Shown here: in pieces, positions 45,523 through 54,318 of the stretch
Layout of the letters: the number at the start of each line of letters is the position of its first letter
How positions within the stretch are numbered: position 1 is the stretch's first letter
Source: Prevotella sp.
GTDB lineage: Bacteria > Bacteroidota > Bacteroidia > Bacteroidales > Bacteroidaceae
DNA length: 64,000 nucleotides
Reading direction: 5' to 3'
Assembly: GCA_017617615.1 (NCBI GenBank)
Contig: JAFZVV010000011.1
Location: forward strand, 124,001-188,000
Program-made: the position numbers and the translations under genes
The notes under the pieces: generated by a model
The model's input: the letters and a program-made list of their open reading frames with translations, nothing else
What the model was told of the DNA's origin: nothing
Databases searched by the model: none

Positions 45523-45996
45523 ATGGCAAAAAAGGACTTTCCACAAGACCCTCCTTCCTACCGACACGACACGGTACTTCCACTCCCTTTGGAGGTGAGT
45601 GCCGACGCATGGGCGGTAGACGCTGCCTGCTCGGGCAACCCCGGACGTATGGAATATCGTGGAATCGACCTGGCTACTGGCGCGCAGGTGTTCCATTTCG
45701 GACCGATACATGGTACCAACAACATCGGAGAGTTTCTGGCCATCGTACATGCCTTGGCACTCATGGAGCGACAAGGCATCCGCAAGACCATCTACTCCGA
45801 CAGCTACAACGCCATTCTCTGGGTATCGAAGAAGAAATGCAAGACTACCCTGGCACGCGATGCACAGACCGCCCATCTCTACGATATCATCACAAGGGCC
45901 GAATTCTGGCTCCGCACCCACAACATACAAGTGCCCATTATCAAGTGGGAGACATCGAAATGGGGAGAGATTCCCGCCGACTTCGGCAGGAAATAA
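45523..45996 (+). CDS. Ribonuclease H family protein
   Basis: A 157-aa type 1 RNase H. The ATG at 45523 lies 11 bases after argS; the longer frame runs through argS and is rejected. The acidic catalytic set is visible: VDAACSGNPG (Asp), NNIGEFLAIVHAL (Glu), IYSDSYNAI (Asp) and EIPADFGR (Asp). It cuts RNA in RNA-DNA hybrids. It lacks the extended basic handle of E. coli RnhA, as is common in this phylum. Confidence 0.9.
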   Translation: MAKKDFPQDPPSYRHDTVLPLPLEVSADAWAVDAACSGNPGRMEYRGIDLATGAQVFHFGPIHGTNNIGEFLAIVHALALMERQGIRKTIYSDSYNAILWVSKKKCKTTLARDAQTAHLYDIITRAEFWLRTHNIQVPIIKWETSKWGEIPADFGRK

Positions 45997-46054
45997 GCCA
46001 ATGACACTGGTTGTATGATGAACTGGACCCACTAAACCCAATAGTAATGCCACA

Positions 46055-46609
46055 ATGACAGAGAAAGAGAAAATGCTGGCAGGTGAATGCTACTCCGCAC
46101 TTGACGAGGAACTGCTCACCGAACTCAACGCCACCAAAGAAGTCATACACGACTACAATGCCTTGCGACCCTGCGAGACCACCCGGCGGCTTGAAATTCT
46201 GAAAAGCCTCATCGGTGAAGTGGCCGATGACAAGATATTCATCGTGCAGCCTTTCTTTTGCGACTATGGGAAACATATCCGTGTGGGGAAGCGGTTCTTC
46301 GCCAACTTCAACTTCACCGTGCTCGACGAAGCTTATGTCACCATCGGTGATGACTGTTTCATCGGACCCAACGTGAGCATCTACACCGCTTGCCACAGCA
46401 CCGACCCCATAGAGCGCAACAGTAGGCGCGAGTGGGCAGAACCCGTGACGATAGGGAATAATGTGTGGATTGGCGGAAGCGTCACCATCTTGCCCGGCGT
46501 TACCATCGGCGACAATGTCAGCATCGGTGCCGGTTCGGTGGTGGTGAAAGACATTCCATCCAATACCATAGCCGCAGGCAATCCCTGCAAGGTGATACGG
46601 CAACTGTAA
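46055..46609 (+). CDS. Maltose/galactoside O-acetyltransferase family protein
   Basis: A 184-aa hexapeptide-repeat acetyltransferase. An N-terminal maltose-acetyltransferase helical domain (MLAGECYSALDEEL) is followed by left-handed beta-helix turns from about residue 70, with YTACHSTDP near 110 bearing the catalytic histidine, and PVTIGNNVWIGGSVTILPGV. It transfers acetyl from CoA to a sugar hydroxyl in the cytoplasm, and the substrate is uncertain. It is the last gene before a strong hairpin. Confidence 0.92.
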   Translation: MTEKEKMLAGECYSALDEELLTELNATKEVIHDYNALRPCETTRRLEILKSLIGEVADDKIFIVQPFFCDYGKHIRVGKRFFANFNFTVLDEAYVTIGDDCFIGPNVSIYTACHSTDPIERNSRREWAEPVTIGNNVWIGGSVTILPGVTIGDNVSIGAGSVVVKDIPSNTIAAGNPCKVIRQL

Positions 46610-46628
46610 TACCTTAATATCATACCCG

Positions 46629-46674
46629 ACAGCAGAAGGGGGCATGCCGGAATTGGCATGCCCCCTTCTGCTGT
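46629..46674. terminator. Long perfect hairpin between convergent genes
   Basis: A 20-base-pair perfect stem (ACAGCAGAAGGGGGCATGCC and its complement) around a 6-base loop, followed on the plus strand by TTTGTATG. It lies between the stop codons of the acetyltransferase and the minus-strand repeat protein, so it may terminate both. Confidence 0.8.
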
Positions 46675-46686
46675 TTGTATGTCAGT

Positions 46687-49600
46687 TTATCTTACCACAA
46701 ACTTCTTTCCATTTCTCACATAGACCCCAGGTTTGAGGTTTTCGGCATCCACCTTCACACCCGAGAGGGTATAGATGTCTTCTGAAACGGAAGATGCGCC
46801 CACTGTCTCGATACCATCCGTATCGAAGAGCGACTGGTTGGCAAAATAGGGATCAGGCAAGATAGGACCAGGCCCGGGACCCACATAGCCTGGGTCGGGA
46901 TCAACAACCCCACTACCACTCCCTTCTCCGCAAACCGGACGGATATACATACCTGTACGGCGGTAACTAGTGGTATAGGTTGCTGTCGAACTGCTGACTT
47001 TGAGGTTATATGCCTTCGTCTTCGTGGAATATAGAGTACTACTCCAATAGTAACATGCTGTGCCTTTCCCTACCACCTGACCTTCATACATGCATCCACC
47101 ATAGGGCATGAAGATGCTGTTGCCATTGGGACCAGTCACCGTTACTCCCTTTACCCCATTCTTCGTAGTTGCCTTGAACGTGCACTTGCTCTTGAGTTCC
47201 TGTATCTCAGTGCCGGTAGGCATTCTCCATAGTTCGTCACCATTCAACGACTCAGAGACAAAGACAACGTCATACTCCGTATTCGAAATGTCAGAGCCTA
47301 TATTCTGCACAGAAGACGAAGTGCCATTAGCATAGACATAATTGGCCCAAGTGTAGTCGTTCTTCGTCGTGACTTCTCCCCATGCATACATGTCACCTAG
47401 TTCGGTCTCACTATCAGCTCCGAAATTACAGGAAGCCCATTTCACGCTGAGTCCCAGGTCTACAGCATCACTGTTCCATTGAGAATCTGCTGGATTGGGG
47501 TCTACTATGGGCTCTTGGGGGATTTCCGGGTCTTCGGGGTCTTTCACACTATATACCGGTCTGATGGAGAATCCTGTACGCCTGTAGCCATACGTCATAA
47601 ACGGTTTGTCATCTGTGATATAAAAAGCCGCAGCCTTCTGCTTTGTGGTAGTAAGCGTACTTGTCCAATACAATGCACGTGTTCCCTTGCCTACCTCAGT
47701 CCCGTCGTAATAACATCCTGCATAAGGCAAGAAGATGCTATTGCCGTTGGGGCCTGTGACCATGCAGCCGTTCATCCCGTCAACCGTTTCCGGGGTGAAA
47801 GTACATTTCTCCAACAATTCCTTGTATTCATCCTCAGTGGGCATGCGCCAGTCTTCACCCCATAGTGCCATGGCAGCATCGTATTGTGTCCCTGCAATAT
47901 CATTGCCTATGTTCATCACCGTGCTGGAAGAACCATTGGCATAGACATAATTGGCCCACGTATAGTCGTTCTTTGTTGTCGTTTCACCCCATGAATACAA
48001 ATCGCCGGCATCAGAAGCCTTGGCTGCACCCAAGTTGCAGGAAGCCCACTTTACGCTAAGCCCCAGGTCAACATATTCGCCTGCTGTCACCGTAGTAGGA
48101 GGCGTCGGAATTACTGGGTCAACCTCTGTCTTCTTCACAGCCCTCACTGGCAATCCCGTGCGGCGGCGAAGGGTAGAGGTAGATGCCTCTTTCGGCGAAC
48201 TTACCACACATAGTACGGATGCACGGAAGTTCTCGTTGTTGACGATGTCACTGGTGCCCGACCAATAATAGCCCCGGGTGGTGTCATAGTCATACGAACT
48301 GTTGTATTTGTAGCCAGCGAGAGGTAGGAAAATGCTATTGCCGTTGGGACCGATCACTTTATATCCCACCACGTCATTGAGTGTCTGGAGTTCAAACGTA
48401 CATTCCTTCACCAATTCATTGAACTGCTCCAGTGTGGGCATACACCAGTCGTCACCCATCACTGCCATGGCCACGTCATACGATGTGCCCACGATGCTGC
48501 TGCCAATGTCGTAAGGGGTCTTCTCCGTGCCACCACAATGGGTGTAGTTTTCCCAGGTAAAGGTTTTCTTGGTCGTGGTCTCGCCCCAGGCAAAGAAATC
48601 GCCATACCCCTCAGGAGTTTCGGCACCCACGTTGCATGTTGCCCACAACGTCTTGCTGGTCAGACCCAGGTCGACATAGATTTCTTTCTCCTCCTCCACG
48701 ACTTGCTTTTTCACGGCCCTCACAGGCATTCCCGTTCGGCGGCGAAGGGTAGAGGTAGATGCCTCTTTCGGTGAACGAATCAGGCTTAGTACGGATGCGC
48801 GGAAGTTCTCATTGCCCACGACATCACTGGTGCCCGACCAATAGTATCCACGTGTGGTATTGTAATCATATGTACTGTTGTATTTATAGCCGGCGAGAGG
48901 AAGGAAGATGTAGTTGCCGTTGGGGCCATCTACCTTATATCCCACCACGCCGTTGAGCGACCTGAGGTCGAAGGTACATTCCTTCACCAATTCGTTGAAC
49001 TGCTCCAGTGTGGGCATGCACCAGTCGTCACCCATCACTGCCGTAGCCACGTCATACGAAGTGCCCACGATACTGCTGCCAATATCATAGGGCGTATCCT
49101 CGGTGCCACCACATTGAGTGTAACTTTCCCAGGTGAAGGTCTTCTTGGTCGTGGTCTCGCCCCAGGCATAAAAATCGCCATACTCTTCAGGAACACTGGC
49201 ACCCACGTTGCATGTTGCCCACAGTGTCTTGCTGGTCAGACCCAGGTCGACATAGTTTTCCGCCTCTTCCACCTTTGGTTTTTTCACGGGCCGTACGGGA
49301 ATTCCCGTACGGCGGCGTAAAAGGGAAATCTTTGTACTATTCGTAGCACTCAGCAAGGCCAATGACACGGCCTTGAATGTCTCGTTGTTCACGACATCGC
49401 TGGTACCCGACCAATAATAGCCCTCCGTAGCCTTAACGTAATGTGTGCTGTTGCATTTATAGCCAGCGAGAGGAAGGAAGATGTAATTGCCGTTGGGACC
49501 GACAACATTGTATCCCACCACGCTGTTGATCGTCTTGAGGTTGAAAGTGCATTCCTGCAGCAACTCGTTGAACTGTTCCATTGTGGGCAGGCTCCATTCA

Positions 49601-49899
49601 GAACCCAGTGTTGCAGTAGCCACGTCGTAGGAAGTGCCCACGATGCTGCTGCCGATATCATAATTAGTCCCCTCGGTGCCACCACAATGCGTGTAGTTGG
49701 TCCAAGAGAAAGTCTTCTTCGTCGTGGTCTCACCCCAGGCATAGAAATTGCCATACTCCTCAGGGGCACTGGCACCCACATTGCATGTTGCCCATAGCGT
49801 CTTGCTGGACAGGCCCAAGTCTACATACTCGTAACTGGCAGCCATAGCAAGGCCACAATGGAGAACCATCAAAAAACAAGCGAAGAAAAATTTACGCAT
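46687..49899 (-). CDS. Secreted protein with five FISUMP-like repeats
   Basis: A 1070-aa protein with a signal peptide (MRKFFFACFLMVLHCGLAMA). Five tandem repeats of about 190-205 residues begin near residues 25, 215, 405, 607 and 812, each opening with YVDLGL or AVDLGL, then WATCNVGA or WASCNLGA, a FYAWGETTTK core, a GPNGNxIFLPLAGY motif, YYWSGTS and a closing RRTGxPVRPV. These match the Fibrobacter/Bacteroidota FISUMP type of surface repeat. The C-terminus (YTLSGVKV ... GVYVRNGKKFVV) is a type IX-like tail. Repeats 2 and 3 are nearly identical, implying recent duplication. Surface binding or adhesion is a guess; function unknown. Confidence 0.85.
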   Translation of the reverse strand: MRKFFFACFLMVLHCGLAMAASYEYVDLGLSSKTLWATCNVGASAPEEYGNFYAWGETTTKKTFSWTNYTHCGGTEGTNYDIGSSIVGTSYDVATATLGSEWSLPTMEQFNELLQECTFNLKTINSVVGYNVVGPNGNYIFLPLAGYKCNSTHYVKATEGYYWSGTSDVVNNETFKAVSLALLSATNSTKISLLRRRTGIPVRPVKKPKVEEAENYVDLGLTSKTLWATCNVGASVPEEYGDFYAWGETTTKKTFTWESYTQCGGTEDTPYDIGSSIVGTSYDVATAVMGDDWCMPTLEQFNELVKECTFDLRSLNGVVGYKVDGPNGNYIFLPLAGYKYNSTYDYNTTRGYYWSGTSDVVGNENFRASVLSLIRSPKEASTSTLRRRTGMPVRAVKKQVVEEEKEIYVDLGLTSKTLWATCNVGAETPEGYGDFFAWGETTTKKTFTWENYTHCGGTEKTPYDIGSSIVGTSYDVAMAVMGDDWCMPTLEQFNELVKECTFELQTLNDVVGYKVIGPNGNSIFLPLAGYKYNSSYDYDTTRGYYWSGTSDIVNNENFRASVLCVVSSPKEASTSTLRRRTGLPVRAVKKTEVDPVIPTPPTTVTAGEYVDLGLSVKWASCNLGAAKASDAGDLYSWGETTTKNDYTWANYVYANGSSSTVMNIGNDIAGTQYDAAMALWGEDWRMPTEDEYKELLEKCTFTPETVDGMNGCMVTGPNGNSIFLPYAGCYYDGTEVGKGTRALYWTSTLTTTKQKAAAFYITDDKPFMTYGYRRTGFSIRPVYSVKDPEDPEIPQEPIVDPNPADSQWNSDAVDLGLSVKWASCNFGADSETELGDMYAWGEVTTKNDYTWANYVYANGTSSSVQNIGSDISNTEYDVVFVSESLNGDELWRMPTGTEIQELKSKCTFKATTKNGVKGVTVTGPNGNSIFMPYGGCMYEGQVVGKGTACYYWSSTLYSTKTKAYNLKVSSSTATYTTSYRRTGMYIRPVCGEGSGSGVVDPDPGYVGPGPGPILPDPYFANQSLFDTDGIETVGASSVSEDIYTLSGVKVDAENLKPGVYVRNGKKFVVR
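46930..49830 (-). repeat. Five tandem coding repeats of about 570-610 bases
   Basis: The repeat units of the FISUMP-like gene are visible at DNA level. The first three from the gene's 5' end have a period near 570 bases and the last two near 605-610. Shared stretches such as CAGGTCGACATA and the blocks encoding FYAWGE recur with little change between units 2 and 3, so unequal recombination could alter copy number. Confidence 0.75.
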
Positions 49900-49959
49900 A
49901 TACCTATTTTCTCTGAATAATCAAAAAGTCTATAATACAAGTAGAATCGTTTTAGCGTG

Positions 49960-49967
49960 CAAAATTA
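49960..49967 (-). promoter_or_regulatory. Putative -7 box of the repeat-protein gene
   Basis: The minus-strand sequence TAATTTTG matches TAnnTTTG about 60 bases before the ATG. No good -33 element is visible at the usual distance. Confidence 0.4.
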
Positions 49968-50043
49968 CCAATAAATAATGTGAATCTGCTTGAGTCCTGT
50001 TCTAAATTAACCTAATTTAAAATATTTAATGAAAAATAAGGTT

Positions 50044-50982
50044 TCAGAGAATGGCCGATGACTTAGTCCAGGTTTCCACGACGTTTCCGTCTATCATCTC
50101 CCGATTGAGCAAATGGGCATCCTGCGGGATTACTGGTGCTGCCGTTCCTTCCCCTACTGCTACTTGTCCGGTTTCCACCCGCAACTCATCCCACAAACCG
50201 GCACTGAAGAACGATTGGAGCGTACGGAGACCGCCTTCTACCAGCAGTGACAGCAACTGGCGCTCACGGCACGCTGCCATCACGGCATCGATACCATGTG
50301 TTTTCGAGAGAACCATTTTCTGCGGTGAGGGGCCATCCCAGTAGCGCACATTGAGTTGTGGGTGCTCACGCTCTTCCGTGACATGTCCCACAAGGATGGC
50401 GTCATGCGCCGCACGGAGTTTGTGCACGAGCATTCTCGTAAAGGGAGTGGATATGGCTACAGGCCGCCCATTGTCATCGATGAAACCGTCGGCAGTCTGT
50501 GCCCACTTCAAGGTAATGTAGGGTCGTTGATGCTGGTGGAAGGTGAAGAAACGACGGTTCTGCCACATGCATTCCTTCTCGAGAACGCCTACGCTGACAT
50601 CGATGCCGGCATCGCGGAGCTTCTGTATGCCCCTGCCCTGCACACGGGCGAAGGGGTCGACACTTCCCACCACCACACGTCTCACGCCCTTGCTCACGAT
50701 GAGGTCAGCACATGGTGGGGTCTTGCCGTAGTGTGCGCAAGGCTCAAGGCTGACGTATATGGTAGCCTCAGGCAGCAGCAGTTCATCGGCCTTTCCTATA
50801 GAGGCAAAGGCATTGACCTCGGCATGGGCCTCCCCACTGCGCACATGCCATCCCTCGCCAATAATTCGTCCCTGAGCCACCACCACGGCTCCTACCATCG
50901 GGTTCGGCCGTGTGGTGAACAGGCCATTGGCAGCCAATTGCAGGCATCGCCGCATGAACTTCTCATCTTCAGTTTCTTTCAT
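50044..50982 (-). CDS. ribD: Bifunctional riboflavin deaminase/reductase RibD
   Basis: A 312-aa protein. The deaminase half has RPNPMVGAVVV, GEAHAEVNAF and SLEPCAHYGKTPPC, giving the zinc ligands His and two Cys near residues 50-90. The reductase half has ITLKWAQTADGFI and LLVEGGLRTLQSF. It carries out the second and third steps of riboflavin synthesis. The protein is about 40-50 residues shorter than common RibD; the loss lies in the reductase half between the QPHQLNVRYW-like region and VEGG, where a strand and loop are missing. It diverges from prmC. Confidence 0.93.
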   Translation of the reverse strand: MKETEDEKFMRRCLQLAANGLFTTRPNPMVGAVVVAQGRIIGEGWHVRSGEAHAEVNAFASIGKADELLLPEATIYVSLEPCAHYGKTPPCADLIVSKGVRRVVVGSVDPFARVQGRGIQKLRDAGIDVSVGVLEKECMWQNRRFFTFHQHQRPYITLKWAQTADGFIDDNGRPVAISTPFTRMLVHKLRAAHDAILVGHVTEEREHPQLNVRYWDGPSPQKMVLSKTHGIDAVMAACRERQLLSLLVEGGLRTLQSFFSAGLWDELRVETGQVAVGEGTAAPVIPQDAHLLNREMIDGNVVETWTKSSAIL

Positions 50983-51069
50983 GTGGCGAAGTTACGGTTT
51001 TTCAGGCAGAAAAAGGCATCTCCATTGATATTTTACACCACAAAAGCGAGAAATATGCGCTTTTTTACA

Positions 51070-51077
51070 TAATTTTG
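51070..51077 (+). promoter_or_regulatory. Putative -7 box immediately before prmC
   Basis: TAATTTTG matches TAnnTTTG and ends 4 bases before the prmC ATG at 51082, so transcription would begin at or next to the start codon. No clear TTTG lies 19-21 bases upstream. Confidence 0.4.
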
Positions 51078-51081
51078 CACC

Positions 51082-51915
51082 ATGACCTACCAACAGTTAT
51101 GGCATAGCCTCACCCCACTCTACGATGCCGGTGAAGCCCGTGCCATCGTTCGCACCCTACTGGAGGAGCGGTTCGGCATGACGATGACCGACATCATCTG
51201 TTACGGCACCGAAAAACTTGTCCCCCCGCAGCAAGAGACACTCATGGCAATGATGCGGCGACTGGCTGATGCCGAGCCCGTGCAGTATGTACTGGGACAA
51301 GCGCCTTTCATGCACCGCATGATGCATGTCGAGCCAGGTGTGCTCATCCCACGCCCCGAGACCGAGGTGTTGTGCCGGTGGATTCTCGACGACCCCCATC
51401 CTGCTATGCCCCTGGTAATAGACATCGGCTGTGGCAGCGGGTGCATCGCCATTACTTTGGCACTGGGTCTCGACCATGCGCATGTAGTGGCAACCGACAT
51501 CTCGGAAAAGGCCATTGCCGTTACCCAGCAAAATGCCAGCCGCCACCACGCGTCGCTGGAGGTAATAAGACGTGATGCCCTCTCCATGAACGGTGACGAC
51601 AGTCGATGGGACATCATCGTGTCGAACCCGCCCTATGTACGTGAAAGCGAAAAGGAAAGCATGCATGCCAACGTGACACGCCACGAACCCTCAGAGGCTC
51701 TCTTCGTTCCCGATGACAACCCGCTGGTGTTCTACCGTGCCATCGGCCAATATGCCTCTACTGCCCTAAAACATGGCGGTGCTTTGTATTTCGAGTGCAA
51801 CACCGCACTGGTCGACGACACCTCATGCTGGCTGTGCCGTCAAGGACTGAAAGACGTGGAGACACGCCACGACCAGTATGGCAAGCCTCGATTCATCAAA
51901 GCCATCCGACCATGA
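51082..51915 (+). CDS. prmC: Release-factor glutamine methyltransferase
   Basis: A 277-aa SAM-dependent methyltransferase. VIDIGCGSGCIAITLAL near residue 112 is the SAM loop and VSNPPYVRESE near 183 the N5-glutamine methylation signature. It methylates the GGQ glutamine of RF1/RF2. The N-terminal helical domain (residues 1-90) is normal. Its stop codon overlaps the recX start in an ATGA arrangement. Confidence 0.95.
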   Translation: MTYQQLWHSLTPLYDAGEARAIVRTLLEERFGMTMTDIICYGTEKLVPPQQETLMAMMRRLADAEPVQYVLGQAPFMHRMMHVEPGVLIPRPETEVLCRWILDDPHPAMPLVIDIGCGSGCIAITLALGLDHAHVVATDISEKAIAVTQQNASRHHASLEVIRRDALSMNGDDSRWDIIVSNPPYVRESEKESMHANVTRHEPSEALFVPDDNPLVFYRAIGQYASTALKHGGALYFECNTALVDDTSCWLCRQGLKDVETRHDQYGKPRFIKAIRP

Positions 51916-52412
51916 AAGAAATGACCGAGCAACAAGCGCTGCTGAAACTCTCTGCCCTTTGTGCCCAGGCAGAGCACTGTAGTCATGAGATGACAGAAAA
52001 GATGCGTCGATGGGGACTTTCCGATGATGTCCAGGCCCGTATCATCGCACGGCTGAAACAAGAACGATATATCGACGACGAGCGTTATAGCCGTATGTTC
52101 GTCAGAGAGAAAATCAAGTTCAACAAATGGGGTCGCCGAAAGGTGGAACAGGCACTCATGGCCAAGCGCATCGACCGCGACACGATACAGATGGTGCTCG
52201 ACGAGGTCGATGACGAGGAGTACCTGTCGGTATTGCGCCCGTTGCTCAAGAGCAAGCGCCGACAAATAAAACCCATGGGCACATACGAGACCACGGCACG
52301 GCTCGTGCGCTTTGCCCTCAGCCGCGGATTCACCATGGACCTGATACGCCAGTGCATCGACGATGCCGACGAAATCGATGAAGATGGACAAGAGAATCAG
52401 TTTCTGGCATAG
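51912..52412 (+). CDS. recX: Regulatory protein RecX
   Basis: A 166-aa protein, with the ATG at 51912 overlapping the prmC stop by 4 bases. It consists of helical repeats with RIIARLKQERYIDDERYSRMFVREK (in parts), FNKWGRRKVEQAL and LIRQCIDD, the standard RecX pattern of three-helix units. RecX limits RecA filament growth. Length is normal. Confidence 0.92.
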   Translation: MKEMTEQQALLKLSALCAQAEHCSHEMTEKMRRWGLSDDVQARIIARLKQERYIDDERYSRMFVREKIKFNKWGRRKVEQALMAKRIDRDTIQMVLDEVDDEEYLSVLRPLLKSKRRQIKPMGTYETTARLVRFALSRGFTMDLIRQCIDDADEIDEDGQENQFLA

Positions 52413-53085
52413 GGTCATCAATCTGATTGCACCCGAGGCATGCATGGTATGCGGTGCACGTCTGGGCATCGACGAGCAAGTGGTGTGTACGGCCTGCAAC
52501 CTGCACCTCCCCAGGACAGGGTTCGTTGCCACGCCCTACGACAATGTCATGGCGCGGCGGTTCTGGGGGAAAATCCCCATCGAGCGCGCTGCAGCACTGT
52601 TTTTCTATGAGGCGGGGTCGGAGGTAAGCCACATCATCCACAACCTGAAATACCACAACCACCCCGAAGTGGGCGTCGTCCTGGGGCGCATGGCAGCGGA
52701 AGAGATGGCACACTTCGATTTCTTCGACGGCATCGACATCATCATGCCCGTCCCGCTCGAGCGCAAGCACCAGCGCCACCGTGGCTACAACCAGAGTATG
52801 GAAATAGCGCAAGGCGTGAGCATGGTCACTCACCTGCCCATCGTGAAGGATGCCGTAAAACGCACCACCTTCCATGGCAGCCAGACACAGAAGAGTGTGG
52901 CCCAGCGTATGGAAAACGTGGAAGGTGCCTTCTGCCTCACAGGCAAAGCCGACCTCACAGGCCGCCATGTGCTCGTTGTCGACGACATCGTCACCTCGGG
53001 TGCCACCATCTGCTCGTGCGTGGAACCCATGCTCACCATCCCCGGCCTGAAAGTGAGTGTCTTCTCGCTGGGAGTGGTAAGGTGA
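52384..53085 (+). CDS. comF: ComF family phosphoribosyltransferase-like protein
   Basis: A 233-aa protein. The ATG at 52384 (MDKRISFWHRV) is chosen; 52378 and 52363 are in-frame alternatives. An N-terminal zinc-ribbon-like pair, CMVCG and CTAC, is followed by a PRTase domain with VPLERKHQRHRGYNQS near residue 127 and VLVVDDIVTSGAT near 198. ComF proteins take part in natural DNA uptake or related processes. It overlaps recX by about 28 bases. Confidence 0.92.
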   Translation: MDKRISFWHRVINLIAPEACMVCGARLGIDEQVVCTACNLHLPRTGFVATPYDNVMARRFWGKIPIERAAALFFYEAGSEVSHIIHNLKYHNHPEVGVVLGRMAAEEMAHFDFFDGIDIIMPVPLERKHQRHRGYNQSMEIAQGVSMVTHLPIVKDAVKRTTFHGSQTQKSVAQRMENVEGAFCLTGKADLTGRHVLVVDDIVTSGATICSCVEPMLTIPGLKVSVFSLGVVR

Positions 53086-53103
53086 AACAAAAGGACTCCA
53101 AAA

Positions 53104-53135
53104 TTTGGTTCTTCTCTCGCTTTGCAGTACCTTTG
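53104..53135 (+). promoter_or_regulatory. Promoter of the pyrE-argH operon
   Basis: TTTG (53104-53107), 20 bases, TACCTTTG (53128-53135): a full consensus match. The leader to pyrE is about 85 bases and contains the short TTGGAGA repeats at 53164-53182. Confidence 0.7.
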
Positions 53136-53163
53136 CAACAATATTGGAAAATTTAACAAGGAA

Positions 53164-53182
53164 TTGGAGATTGGAGATTTAG
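53164..53182 (+). repeat. Short GGAGATT-type repeats in the pyrE leader
   Basis: TTGGAGATTGGAGATTTAG repeats a 7-base unit, resembling the TTTGAGG repeats at 56219 and 60711. Confidence 0.45.
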
Positions 53183-53226
53183 ACTTCCATTCCCTTCCTT
53201 TCAATTGAATCATGCAATATATCATC

Positions 53227-53862
53227 ATGGACAACCAGAAAAAAGACTTCGCACGGCGATTGCTCAAAATCAAAGCCATCAAACTGCAGCCTAACGACCC
53301 ATTCACATGGGCCTCGGGATGGAAATCACCATTCTATTGCGACAACCGCAAGACACTCTCCTACCCCGATCTGCGCACCTACGTGAAACTTGAACTTACC
53401 CATGCCGTACTGGCTCACTTCCCGCAAGCCGAGGCAGTGGCAGGCGTGGCTACCGGTGCCATCCCACAAGGGGCCCTCGTGGCCGATGCACTGGGACTGC
53501 CTTTCGCATATATCCGCAGCAAACCCAAGGACCACGGACTGGAAAACCTCATCGAGGGAGAGTTGCTCCCTGGCATGAAAGTGGTGGTAGTAGAAGACCT
53601 CATCTCTACCGGGGGCAGTAGCCTGAAGGCAGTGGAGGCCGTCCGCAAGAGTGGCTGCGAAGTCATCGGCATGGTGGCATCCTACTCCTATGGCTTTGAC
53701 GTGGCAAAGAATGCCTTCAAGGAGGCCGATGTAGAGCTGGTGACCCTCACCGACTACGACCATGTGGTGGCAGAAGCCCTGGAAACGGGCTATATTGCCA
53801 GCGACGACGTGCTGCTGCTCAACGAATGGAGGAAAGACCCCGCCAACTGGAAGAAAAGTTGA
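53227..53862 (+). CDS. pyrE: Orotate phosphoribosyltransferase
   Basis: A 211-aa PRTase. The ATG at 53227 (MDNQKKDFARRLL) is preferred; 53212 would add five residues. WASGWKSPFYCDNRKTLSYP (20 residues) is typical of the Bacteroidota enzyme, and VVVVEDLISTGGSSLKAV near residue 118 is the PRPP-binding motif. It makes OMP from orotate and PRPP in pyrimidine synthesis. It is the first gene of the operon after a consensus promoter. Confidence 0.96.
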   Translation: MDNQKKDFARRLLKIKAIKLQPNDPFTWASGWKSPFYCDNRKTLSYPDLRTYVKLELTHAVLAHFPQAEAVAGVATGAIPQGALVADALGLPFAYIRSKPKDHGLENLIEGELLPGMKVVVVEDLISTGGSSLKAVEAVRKSGCEVIGMVASYSYGFDVAKNAFKEADVELVTLTDYDHVVAEALETGYIASDDVLLLNEWRKDPANWKKS

Positions 53863-53889
53863 GCGAACATGAAACTATAACATACAACA

Positions 53890-54306
53890 ATGGAAACGAA
53901 ATTCGAAAGTAGCATAAGGGAGATTCCCTACGCCCAGGCATCGGTATACCACCGTCTGAGCGACCTCGCCAGAAGCGAGGAGGTACGCGACCAGTTACCT
54001 GAAGACAAGCGCGAAGACATCATCTTCAACACCGACAGCATCACGATGAACGTGCCGCCTGTGGGCAACATATCCATACAGATATGCGACCGCGAGGAGC
54101 CCAAGACCATCAAGTACGAGACGGTGAGTTCGCCCCTCCCCTTCAACCTCTGGGTGCAGTTGCTGCCCATCACCGAATCATCCTGCAAGATGCGACTCAC
54201 CATCAAGGCCGACCTCAACCCCTTCGTCAAGAGCATGATTTCGAAGCCTCTCCAGGCTGGTCTGGAGAAACTGGCCGATGCCATCGCTGCAGGCAAATAC
54301 GAATAA
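53890..54306 (+). CDS. SRPBCC family (START-like) protein
   Basis: A 138-aa protein with the helix-grip pattern: an initial strand METKFESSIREIPYA, a middle beta sheet with NTDSITMNVPPVGNISIQI (in parts), and a long C-terminal helix (SKPLQAGLEKLADAI). Such proteins bind hydrophobic or cofactor ligands. No catalytic site is known for this subgroup. It lies 27 bases after pyrE and 12 before argH; the conserved location in a pyrimidine/arginine operon hints at no specific role. Confidence 0.75.
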   Translation: METKFESSIREIPYAQASVYHRLSDLARSEEVRDQLPEDKREDIIFNTDSITMNVPPVGNISIQICDREEPKTIKYETVSSPLPFNLWVQLLPITESSCKMRLTIKADLNPFVKSMISKPLQAGLEKLADAIAAGKYE

Positions 54307-54318
54307 CCCATTACCGAT

